Below, one piece after another: positions 55,086 through 64,000 of a DNA stretch of 64,000 nt. The stretch lies in the NCBI GenBank assembly GCA_958510875.1, contig OY294068.1:166417962-166481961 (forward strand). Reading direction: 5' to 3'. Under the pieces are notes generated by a model, which was given only the letters and a program-made list of their open reading frames with translations, did not search any database and was not told the DNA's origin. Position 1 is the first letter of the stretch. Every line of letters starts with the position of its first letter. The DNA is from Endomychus coccineus (Eukaryota; Arthropoda; Insecta; Coleoptera; Endomychidae). Both the position numbers and the translations under genes were made by a program.

Positions 55086-56352
55086 CCTTTTTATGCCGTT
55101 TTTAAACAAAAATGTTTAATTTAGTCCATTTAGGGATTTTTATGGTGGTTGGTAACATCTTAATTTTGAAAGTCAAAATTTGATTCAGTGGTTCTGTGAT
55201 CGCTTTTGTTTCCGTAATTTTAGTTTCGTCTCTACTGGAAAGAGCAATAACACTAGAAAACGACTATTAGTACAAATATCTAAACCATATTGTGTATTAG
55301 CTGAAATCAATTCTTCCACTGGACACGTCGATGACTTTCTCTTCTTGAGTTGTTGATGCTCGACACTGTCATTTGAACTGACATAATGATGACAAGATAA
55401 TTCCGCATCAAGCTCGCCATCCTAAAAATGTAAAAAGTTCCGTGCTTTTTTTGGATATTAAGACACGGCAAGTGATGACGTTGCGTTCGTTAATGGGTCT
55501 ATTAGAAAATCAAAATGGAGGCAAATTACAAAAAATTTATTTTTGGCATTGTAATTAAGATTGAGATAATAGTAATAAAAATGTATTTGTTTTCCAATGA
55601 ACTTTATAACGTTACGTTTCATCCATATGAAGAACCAAGGCAATTCGGAGCATCGCACTTTATTTAAAAAAACGAGACAATTTATTACTAATTAATTCAA
55701 AGTTTCCCCGACTGCATGATTCAGAGGTTTGCCCAAACCGCAATGCTACGTGAAAATTGCGTGTCCCTGGTAAATTATATATTTGTATGTGTTGGCATTT
55801 TAATTAGGGGACCATTTTTGAAGTACATTGCAAGAAGGGTAGCGAGAACGAAAATAAAACAGAATAAAATACTTTGTCGTACGTAAATCGTCCCAGATGC
55901 TCAGATTCGATGTAGATGAGAACGAGAGGATGACGGAAGGGGTACATTTCTGGAAGATAGCTACTAGAAATGAAACCGACAGCATGTAACCGAAAACAAA
56001 GATTCTGCTATGACTTACCAATATGAGTTGAGAAAATGTACTAGATATAGGAGTACTTAGATGTCCGATGCCATGTGCACAGCGAACATTAATAAAACAG
56101 ATTGTTTAATGGGTCATTAAATATTCAACGAGGTAAATTTATCAACATCAATTTCATACAATCGATACTAATGCACTGGCTGAATGAAATGTAACCAACA
56201 ACAGAACCGGTCCAAAGGAACTTTTGAAAGAAAAAAAATTACCATCCAAGATATCAAACGTGTAACTGGACATGATTTAAATCCAAAGAAAACGCTATGC
56301 TTTGATCTCATTACAGCTTTATCACTAAACTTTTCATCAGCATTGTATTGTA
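55086..56352. other. No gene recognised
   Basis: About 1.27 kb; the frames seen on both strands are 66-73 codons long and without motifs. Confidence 0.5.
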
Positions 56353-57717
56353 TTGTGTCGAGGATGTTTGCACACTGCGACCAAAAAGATCTATTGTGTT
56401 TCTGCTGCTGCGCCCAAAGTTCAATATGCCAAAGTTCAGTATGTCGGATGGCTGTTGGGGTTGGAGCCACTGCACCTCGCCGTTCAGGCAGAGGCCATAA
56501 GAGCAGCATATCGGTTCGATGTTATCGGCCAAGGAAAGGCTGACCAAAAAGGCCGAAGCATCCTCGGATTGCTTGGATCACCTGGGCCATTGGGGATGAG
56601 ATCCGACAGGATCAGGGTTCACAGCACTTCCGTGCCTTTCATGATTCAAACCTTGAATTGGCGGGATAACGCTGGGGACAATCCTCATATGATACCAGGG
56701 GATTCCATATGGCTTACCGAAGGCACCAAGGCGGAAAAAAGTACGGGTGTTGGAATAGTTGAGAAAACGTACCAAGGGGAAAGAATTTCTTTGAATCTTT
56801 GCGACAGAATTCCAAGCAAAAATAGTTGCAATCACAACATGTGCTCGAATTATGAGGGAGAGAGCCTATGAGAATACACAAATCACAATCATAGTGAGCA
56901 ACCTGACAGTGCTTAAAGCACTGGAGTCATACACAATCACCTCACAATCACAATGTGTGATTGTGTTAAAGAACTAACGGCACTAGTAATGAACCCCAAT
57001 AGAGTAACACTCGTGTGGGAGTCTGAGGAAACCAAACGAAAAGGGACTGAAACTGCCGTCGCACTGGCTAAAGCGGGGGCGGAAAAATCACTGATTGAAC
57101 CAGAGCCAACCTGTGACATTTCTCATGCCACAGCGAAATCTGTAATCCAAAAATGGCTCGAAATAGAGCACCGTGCCTACTGGAGAGAACTGCCCCGTAT
57201 GTCGCACTCCAAGCGACTGATGGGAGATCTCCAGCGGCAACGAGTGAAAAATCTGCTGACGTTCAGCAGACAAGAAATACGGAATCTTGTTGCATTCCTG
57301 ACCGGACACGCCCCATGCAACAAACACCTCTGGACGATGGGTCTGGTAGATCTGCCCACTTGCAGGGGTTGCGGCGTGGAAGATGAAACACCTATGCATG
57401 TGCTGTATCAGTGCACGGCATACGCGGTTGGTCGTCGGACATACCTCGGAGACGATAAAACTACACCCGAGGAAATCAGAAGTATCCCCTATATCAGGCT
57501 ACTGAAATTTATAGAATACCCCGGATTGATGAGGAGGTAGCAACATGTGAGGGCACAATAGGACTATAATGACCGCAGTGCAGTGGGGCTCCCCTCAGGA
57601 TGGAGAACCAACCTCACGGAGGAAAGGTTTTAGTCAGCAGAATTCCGGCACACCCGGGAGCACGGGCACCCGAGGCGTCTATGCAAGATTTCCGCTCCTC
57701 TATGCAAAAAAAATGTC
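56353..57717 (+). pseudogene. RNase-H-type LINE, C-terminal half
   Basis: GLEPLHLAVQAEAIRAAYRF (about 56460) is the post-RT block (LTPLHLxxxxEA) and GDSIWLTEGTKAEKSTGVGI (about 56698) starts the RNase H domain. After frame changes, an open part from 56953 to 57540 shows PNRVTLVWE, VALAKAGAEKSLIEPEPTCD, SKRLMGDLQRQRVKNLLTFS, RQEIRNLVAFLTGHAPCNKH and CRGCGVEDETPMHVLYQC, the C-terminal cysteine/histidine motif. The catalytic DSQ and GHxG motifs of RNase H are degraded. A 3' UTR follows to an A run near 57705. It is 5' truncated before the RT palm. It lies tail to tail with the minus-strand copy starting at 57718. Confidence 0.85.
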
Positions 57718-58500
57718 GGATGGCTTCGCGTTAGATAAGTCTCTCTCTTCTAGTTGATATGCCCCAAGGTATCGTGCTCTTGGGTTTTGCAAGTTAGTGC
57801 ATTCTGCGAGGATGTGAATGGCGGTTTCGTCCTTCTCCTTACAGAAATTGCACTGTTCTTCTACTAATCCGACCCTCTTAAGGTGTCCTTTCAACCGGCA
57901 GTACCCTGTTAGCATTTCCGTTAGTATTCTGAGTTAATTTTTACTTAGGTTAATTCAGTCATTAGATCGCTTTTGGTTGTAGTTTCTCAGAAGTATCTTT
58001 GCTTGCCTCAGTCCTTGCAGACCTATCTAGTGGTGGAATCTTTTGTTGTCTACTTCTTTTTTGATTTCTTACAGTATTGTGCTGGCGCTTATCTCGTAGA
58101 ATGGTTTAGGTTCCACAAATGGTGTTTCGCCCCCTTTTTTTGCTAGATCTTCTGCTTTTCGTTACCCTCCACCCATAGGAGGTTAACTGCGTTGTTCTTG
58201 TCTAGTTCATTCAGTTTTTCTAAGTATGCCCAGACCATCTTGGAGCTCAGCGTGTTGATGGTTGCTTGACTATCCGAGATGATGACTATATTCTTCTATA
58301 TTGAACTGGGCACATTTTGCTATAGCGTGAATCTCCGCTTGGAAAATGCTCGGAGATTTCAGAGTATTTGGCTCCAAGTCCATACACTCCCATTCCTTCT
58401 GTTGTTTTGTAGCCATCAGTGTACCATTTGATGTCCTTTTTACTGGGTCTGGGAATGGTGTTTTCGTTCCATTCACTTTTGGCACTTAGTTTCGTTTCAA
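57700..58500 (-). pseudogene. RNase-H-type LINE, C-terminal part, opposite strand
   Basis: Read from right to left: SPSIFQAEIHAIAKCAQFNI (about 58350, RNase H with the conserved E in FQAE), then fragments of the SDSQ and WV blocks, KAEDLAKKGGETPFVEPKPF (about 58160-58100), LTGYCRLKGHLKRVGLVEEQ (57915-57850) and CNFCKEKDETAIHILAEC, ARYLG. Stops break the frame at several places. Blocks have the same order as the plus-strand LINE next to it but the sequences differ, so this is another family. The 3' end meets the A run of the other copy near 57710. Confidence 0.82.
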
Positions 58501-58589
58501 ATTTTTTTGCGGCATGTCCCAGGTTTGCTGATTTACAAGGAGGAGTAACAGCATACTTAGGTTAAGATATTACCCTGATCAATTAATGT

Positions 58590-59220
58590 TACTCATGTTA
58601 TTGTTATAACTAAACCAATGGAACCACCGAAGATATGACCTCCTATAGATCTATATTGTCGAGTCTTTTTGGAAATCTTTTGATGTGCTGACTAAATATT
58701 AATAGAGAAAAACTCGTTCAATAACTCCAGTTTAGATTCAGACCGAATCATGGAACTGTAGAACAAACACACATACTTGTCAAATTGATAATGCTGTAAG
58801 AAATATTGTTCAGCTATATTCCTTGATGTAACACAAGCCTTCGAAAAGGTATGGTATGAAGGTCTATTTTATAAACTGGAACTCAATCAACCCTACCATT
58901 ATAATGAAATTTGAATATCCTATGTGACATCCAAACACATTATAGTTAAGCAAAATGATGAATATACATCTCTGTATCCTATGAACTCAATAGTATCACA
59001 GGGTGATGTACATGGACCAGTCCTGCATCACTTTTCTACCAATGATCTATCAACTACAACACTTCAACCACAGCTAACTCTGCTTCTGATACATCCATAT
59101 TAGCTGCTCACGCAGATGCTCCAATCGCATCGCGACGTCTACAATACAATCAACATGGCTTAACGAATGGGAAATGGAAGCTGATGAGACAAAATCAGTT
59201 CATGTTACGATCACTATCAG
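58590..59220 (+). pseudogene. Jockey-type LINE reverse transcriptase, degraded
   Basis: Fragments in order: FRPNHGTVEQTHILVKL (about 58737), FLDVTQAFEKVWYEGLFYKL (about 58820-58880, motif A), SYVTSKHIIVKQNDEYTSLY, PMNSIVSQGDVHGPVL (about 58978, decayed motif B), AAHADAPIASRRLQYN and WLNEWEMEADETKSVHVT (about 59158-59210). Motif C aspartates are no longer visible. Several frame changes and stops occur. The order VTQAFxKVWxxGLxxKL, NxxKSxHVTF is typical of Jockey-clade insect LINEs. Its right side is bounded by the inverted duplication at 59247. Confidence 0.82.
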
Positions 59221-59246
59221 ACTTATCAGCAAATACTTGATGTCCA

Positions 59247-59565
59247 ATGAAACCCCAAAGAAAGATCCATAGGTGTTAGATCGCCCGATTTTGGAGGCCT
59301 CTTTATGTCTCAACTTTCTTGTGCAATGTGACAATTGTTGCATTTTGAAACCACATGTTGTTAAAATTCTTTTATTAGATATTTGAGACAAAATGATCCA
59401 TATACAAACGTATCTTACGAACATCCCGTCGATCATCTCATGAATGTATCAGAGAAACTTTTAGAGTATTTTGTACACATACATATTCTATTATACAGTT
59501 TTTGGAATATACTTTCCTTCATCAATTACCAATATGTTACCAACGCACAGCATTCAGTATATCGA
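59247..59565 (-). repeat. Left copy of a 319-bp inverted duplication containing transposase scraps
   Basis: As far as compared by eye this is an exact reverse-complement copy of 61293-61611. In the minus-strand reading it contains NNMWFQNATIVT and, in another frame, KRPPKSGDLTPMDLSLGF, resembling the MWFQxDxxxxHT and PPRSPDLTPMDFFLWG blocks of a Tc1/mariner-superfamily transposase. It is therefore a decayed transposase fragment that has been duplicated in inverted orientation. Confidence 0.82.
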
Positions 59566-61204
59566 ACTTTCAGGTTCATTGGCAACCCTTTGCAAATAAT
59601 GCATTGAAAACGTTTGATTGAGGAATTTTTTGCGAGATTAACACAGAACGAATGAGTAACCCTTTCATTGGAAACCCTCTGTGACGGTTTGTAATTTATT
59701 TGGTCTTGTTACCAAGAGGCAAATATTTCAGCGCAGGTAAATCCAGTTAATTCGGATAAAGTGAATGCTGTGTGCAGGAATGTTGTGTTCTAAGTCAGTT
59801 TGATACGGACTCGTTATGTTTTCATGATTTTAGTTACTTTGGAAAGCTTAACGATGTATACAAGCCCCATAAATTTCATTCAACTGGGAGTGCCTTTTTC
59901 AGTAGTAATCTACAGTGGTTGACAATAATTATTACAAACATGAAGCTGGAACAACGTATAGTGATTTTGAATGGGTAAGTGAGATGGTATTTAGAGGTAC
60001 AGAATGGGAGATTAAATGTATCATATCTCTGTATTATTTCCATTATGGATACAGGTGGCACAAAATCGCAGACCAGGGGTTATTTATATTATTCATAACT
60101 TTTATTTGGAATATTTCGCATATACAGATTTTGTATGTACAGCCTTCTTCCATGGTTCACGTTTCAGGAGAAACGTCTGAAACTCTCCAGGCGGGTGCAA
60201 GATGATGGGTGAGAAAACAAGGACCAAAAGGTACCTGGAGAGGGTTTACTAAAACCTGTCAGGCCTTGAGGCACAGGGCCCTGACATAGTAGTATGTGTA
60301 AAGAGAATATCCTTTGAAAATCTCAAGACAAGTCGATCCAGAATAAGAATAGAACCATGGAGGAACATGGCATACAATGCTACCTCTCGATTTTAAACCA
60401 CAAAAACAGTACATAGGAGACATTGTGACGAATGTAACTTCTACTGCTTGATGGTTATATCGAAACTGATCACATCTTCTTCAACATATTAACAATGCAA
60501 TGAAATTTACACAATTGACGTTGAAACACATTCATAATAACAGAAGATAGGAATGGAACGAGCTCATAATCCAAATTAATCATACATGTCTGTGTATCTG
60601 TGAGTCGGCTATTATACGAAATTTTGAAGATAATTGTTCCAAAATTTGACAAACCAGAGGATGGAAAAGAACAGTCCTGCTCTTTTCATACCACCTGCTT
60701 AAAATATCGAGTAAGTACTTATTAGACAACATCAAGCAAAAATATTTTGGAAATAGGTTTTACGAAATGTCTCAAATTGTTTGGTTACAGTTCCCAAGCT
60801 CATAGTGTATTCATCCAGGTCACTCATTCAATACCCCTTGCATTCATGGATAATAATTACAAAACTGATTAGAGCTGATATATAAAAATGAAGTTTCCTT
60901 TCAGAACGAACTTAATGTATGAACTGAATTACCATATAATATTCAATTCAATTATATACTCGAATTCATGAACAAACATGGTATTAAACTAAGTGATAAG
61001 AACGTGCTTATCGGATGTGGGGTTTCTATTTGTTAAACACAAACGTGTGTGTCTGTGTATGTGTGTATGTGCGCTTGTGTGTGTGTGTATCTATATGAAA
61101 AAAAGACTCAAAATTATTTAATTTACTAAGTTACCCAATTGCATAAACCCATGATATAGGGATGGAAATGGGACGAAAGGGGATGGGTCAATGATTGAAA
61201 TGGA

Positions 61205-61206
<2 letters not shown>
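59566..61206. other. Interior of the inverted duplication; no gene recognised
   Basis: About 1.64 kb of AT-rich sequence with short frames (96 codons or fewer). A TGTGTG-rich tract at 61040-61090 precedes the TA microsatellite. Nothing was identified. Confidence 0.45.

Positions 61207-61293
<87 letters not shown>
61207..61293. repeat. (TA)n microsatellite
   Basis: About 43 uninterrupted TA units directly abutting the right copy of the 319-bp inverted duplication. The long tyrosine/isoleucine frames across it are artefacts of the repeat. Confidence 0.98.
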
Positions 61294-61297
<4 letters not shown>

Positions 61298-61611
61298 ATA
61301 CTGAATGCTGTGCGTTGGTAACATATTGGTAATTGATGAAGGAAAGTATATTCCAAAAACTGTATAATAGAATATGTATGTGTACAAAATACTCTAAAAG
61401 TTTCTCTGATACATTCATGAGATGATCGACGGGATGTTCGTAAGATACGTTTGTATATGGATCATTTTGTCTCAAATATCTAATAAAAGAATTTTAACAA
61501 CATGTGGTTTCAAAATGCAACAATTGTCACATTGCACAAGAAAGTTGAGACATAAAGAGGCCTCCAAAATCGGGCGATCTAACACCTATGGATCTTTCTT
61601 TGGGGTTTCAT
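61293..61611 (+). repeat. Right copy of the 319-bp inverted duplication
   Basis: Reverse complement of 59247-59565, with the same transposase scraps (MWFQNATIVT; PPKSGDLTPMDLSLGF in shifted frames) on the plus strand. The match starts exactly at the end of the TA microsatellite and stops at TTTCAT (61611). Confidence 0.85.
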
Positions 61612-61669
61612 CAATGATCTACTATCCTTTCAGAGGTTTATATTTACAAAAATATAAAAATCTAATAGG

Positions 61670-61742
61670 ACCGAAGTGGTGTAATTGGTAAACACCCTGG
61701 ACTAGAAATCCAGAAATGTGGGTTCGAATCCCGCCTATGGTT
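61670..61742 (+). tRNA. tRNA-like gene, anticodon AGA, class I fold (possible pseudogene or SINE head)
   Basis: A full cloverleaf can be drawn: acceptor ACCGAAG/CTATGGT with one A-A mismatch and one G-T pair, D stem GTGT/ACAC, anticodon stem CTGGA/TCCAG with loop CTAGAAA (anticodon AGA at 61704-61706), variable loop AAAT, T stem GTGGG/CCCGC with loop TTCGAAT. The T arm contains GGTTCGAATCC, a perfect B box. TTTT follows at 61748, a possible Pol III terminator. AGA would decode serine, but serine tRNAs have a long variable arm, absent here, and the 3' discriminator is T. It is more likely a tRNA pseudogene or a tRNA-derived repeat than a working tRNA-Ser. Confidence 0.55.
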
Positions 61743-61878
61743 CAATCTTTTACGTTTATTCATCTTTATAATCCTATGTTAAATTATCTAAGTTATCTTC
61801 ATAATTCAGAAAATTTAATTCTATATCTCTTAAGTTACATACACGATAGTGGCCAATTAGGCAAAGAAACTTTAAACT

Positions 61879-61899
61879 TATATATATATATATATATAT
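61879..61899. repeat. Short (TA)n run
   Basis: About 10 TA units between the tRNA-like gene and the perfect palindrome. Confidence 0.95.
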
Positions 61900-61929
61900 G
61901 TTTCTTCTTAGGTTCTCGCGGACGTAATG

Positions 61930-62205
61930 TGTAGAACTGGATTCTCGGGTATTGATCCGCGTTGTGTGGTTTCGGTCCTCAAAAGGACCAATTTCACGAC
62001 GTTTCGGCAAAGTCGCATTTGCCATCTTCAGGTGATTCGACCGTAGAGTCTGGAAAATCTAGGCGAACTAGTTCGCCTAGATTTTCCAGACTCTACGGTC
62101 GAATCACCTGAAGATGGCAAATGCGACTTTGCCGAAACGTCGTGAAATTGGTCCTTTTGAGGACCGAAACCACACAACGCGGATCAATACCCGAGAATCC
62201 AGTTC

Positions 62206-62209
<4 letters not shown>
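61930..62209. repeat. 280-bp perfect palindrome with Penelope pLTR/hammerhead-like motif
   Basis: Two 140-bp arms are exact reverse complements with no spacer; the centre is GGCGAACTAGTTCGCC. Each arm carries CACCTGAAGATGGCAAATGC and then TTTGCCGAAACGTCGTGA. This reads as a CTGAAGA core, a hairpin GGCAAA/TTTGCC, GAAA and a GTC, close to the hammerhead-like motif of Penelope-like element ends. One extra U between the core and the hairpin departs from the canonical ribozyme. No coding sequence. It lies between a short and a long TA run. Confidence 0.9.

Positions 62210-62293
<84 letters not shown>
62208..62293. repeat. (TA)n microsatellite
   Basis: About 42 uninterrupted TA units starting at the right end of the perfect palindrome. 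Confidence 0.98.
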
Positions 62294-62294
<1 letters not shown>

Positions 62295-64000
62295 GTATAC
62301 ATTTGCAGTAATTGGCACCATAAATATCCCGAAATATCATTGGTCGCGATAAGTTATGATTGTCGTTAGTTCATCGAGGAGGGGAGGGTAAATGGGGGTA
62401 GAGTTGGAAATAAAGCATAGATATCAAACAAGTAGGTAGTGAGACAAATATCTTGAGAAATTATACAATTATTCAGCCTCCAAAGTGTTTAATTATCGAA
62501 ATTCCTGATTTTCTTGAGGAATGGTTTTTGGGATTGAGGTTCAATTCGAAAAAAGGTGGCACTCCTATATAATATTCTTTGACCTCAAATTAAAGTATTT
62601 GAGACGATGCCATCATGTTCTGGCCAAATACTGGCCATTTACTCGGAAACGTACCGGGGCGTTCTTTTGATGGCATGTCGTGTTTAGACAATTGGCAATA
62701 CCAATAAACATTTTTCCCCATGTCTAGAAGCGTTGTCACGCAATCCAATTTTGCTCCCATTTAACCTGGCCATCCAAAAAAAATGACCTCGATAAAAAAT
62801 GATGGCATATTGTGGAAGAGTATGAGGAAAACTTGCTTTTCAACTATTCGCAACTTTAAATGTGTTGTCACGCAATCAAAAAATCGAAAATTTGTGAAGA
62901 CTGTATGTCGAAAACGCCTTAGGATGAAAGACTCGGCCTGTGAGATGAATTGATCATTGAACCGTCTTCTAACAATAAACCATACTGACATCATGTTGTC
63001 ACCCAGTCCTGCCATATCGCTCCAGTTCCCATTATAATAAAGTGTCGATCAGTCTATGCTGCGGTCATGACCTGTTCACATGATAACTGTTTCTATTTGT
63101 GAATCGAAGTTATTTCCAGTAGCTCAATCAAAAGATTTCTCTAAAACGGACCAATATTTTCTGGAATCATTTGGAATTAACTGAATATCGATTTCATTCT
63201 TAATCAATAATAGTTTTAATATAACACATACATATTAACATAGTATAAGAGTTAACTGTGATGAATTGATCACTGACTTCCCTCACTTTTGTAAGTATAT
63301 AGTGTAAGAGAAGTATCGTAACCTGAGGAAAAATTGTTTCCTGTTTTTCGCGAATATATCAGAGCATTTCTAAATAGATCTAGGCGCTAGAGGCGATTGC
63401 GCCGTTCCTATCAGTCGTATGGATTGAAATTTTTCAGATCGGTTTGAAGTGCTGGAAATAGGCACTGTATTGTTTTTGGACCCAGTTTCCAGTGGTAGGT
63501 ATGACATCCATTTTCAGCTTTTCAAATGGAATTTTAGTATTTTATTGAAGTGTCCGAAATTCTCATTTCAAGATTCAAGTGACGTCATCGAAGATTTATT
63601 GTAACAGTGTAAATAATTGAACTATCTGAATGAATGAATGTTAAAATAGTGCTCCTCAGTTCCAGCTTCGGAGAGTATGCATCCGGGAAGGATGCAGTTA
63701 CTTTTTTCAGAACAATTGTTTGAAAATGACATTTAAGATTACAAATAGATTTGTATTATTTGATATAATAAGTAAAGAATCAAATTTTGTATGTAACAGT
63801 TTATTACATAGGGTATTCCACGAGAGCCGTTCGTTAGAAGTTTTCGTGGTTAGAAAAAAGTTAGAATTCTGAAATTTTGGGTTCCAGGGTTATCCAAGAT
63901 TTTCGAATGCCATATTGACAACTGATTTATCGCATACAGGGTATCCAAAATTTAATGACCTATTACATCATTTTAAAAGTTCGTTTTTTCAAATGGGACA
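62294..64000. other. No gene recognised; possible transposon terminus near the window edge
   Basis: About 1.7 kb without recognised coding sequence; the longest frame is 84 codons on the minus strand at 62761-63015. From about 63805 the sequence contains phrases such as ATACAGGGTATCCAAAATTT, reminiscent of Tc1/mariner-superfamily ends in insects. The window ends before this can be tested. Confidence 0.4.

Noticed and set aside
56168..56547. Overlapping frames of 78-119 codons on both strands
   Set aside because: Shadows of the LINE post-RT region; only the plus-strand LTPLHL-type block has family support.
57088..57399. 103-codon minus-strand frame
   Set aside because: Antisense shadow of the LINE C-terminal coding region.
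61118..61475. Frames rich in Ile-Tyr repeats (also 62093-62369)
   Set aside because: Generated by (TA)n microsatellites read as codons.

Overview
The window is AT-rich, and every segment that can be identified is a decayed or nested transposable element. No host protein-coding gene could be supported. The mix of elements (mariner, GTF2IRD2-like and ZMYM1-like hATs, MULE, long-TIR Tc1/mariner relatives, Jockey/CR1/R1/R2-type LINEs, a Penelope-like remnant) points to an insect or other arthropod genome, probably intergenic, intronic or heterochromatic DNA. The exact order cannot be fixed from the sequence. Only one long transposase frame (361 aa, 35688-36773, minus) is uninterrupted; all other coding remnants carry stops, frameshifts or internal deletions.

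Layout. 0.9-3.2 kb: Penelope-like remnant interrupted by an internally deleted hAT with a perfect 8-bp target-site duplication (TSD). 5.8-7.6 kb: mariner with another repeat inside it. 8.0-11.4 kb: GTF2IRD2-type hAT with a perfect 8-bp TSD, containing a nested CR1-like LINE and a nested solo LTR. 12.6-14.7 kb: R2-type LINE pseudogene abutting a pogo-like fragment. 16.6-20.9 kb: MULE fragment, palindromic MITE, CGGBP1-like hAT tail, second MITE. 21.0-24.3 kb: RNase-H-type LINE fragment, then a third hAT with a perfect 8-bp TSD. 24.6-25.9 kb: second mariner. 28.0-29.0 kb: large fold-back element. 31.1-34.6 kb: two direct repeats of about 660 bp flanking the remnant of an uncharacterised multicopy protein family, the least explained unit here. 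35.1-37.4 kb: complete long-TIR DD41D-type transposon. 38.7-40.2 kb: mariner end and a Jockey/CR1-like remnant. 40.2-41.9 kb: five tandem copies of a transposase-gene 5' end. 42-49.7 kb: more transposase relics and inverted-repeat elements. 50.3-52.9 kb: a second hAT of the 1.4 kb family, inserted in a LINE RNase H fragment. 54.5-59.2 kb: four LINE remnants. 59.2-62.3 kb: a 319-bp inverted duplication, TA microsatellites, a tRNA-like gene and a 280-bp perfect palindrome carrying a Penelope/hammerhead-like motif.

How the parts relate. Nesting gives relative ages: LINE RNase H then hAT at 50-53 kb; hAT then LINE and LTR at 8-11 kb; Penelope then hAT at 1-3 kb; mariner then repeat at 6-7 kb. A recurring sequence core (GAGGTCGCTGATTACGAA-like) occurs about 13 times, on both strands, in several otherwise different elements between 20 and 44 kb; it is the strongest structure not explained by named families. 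Family names rest on motif recognition by eye and no database search was run.
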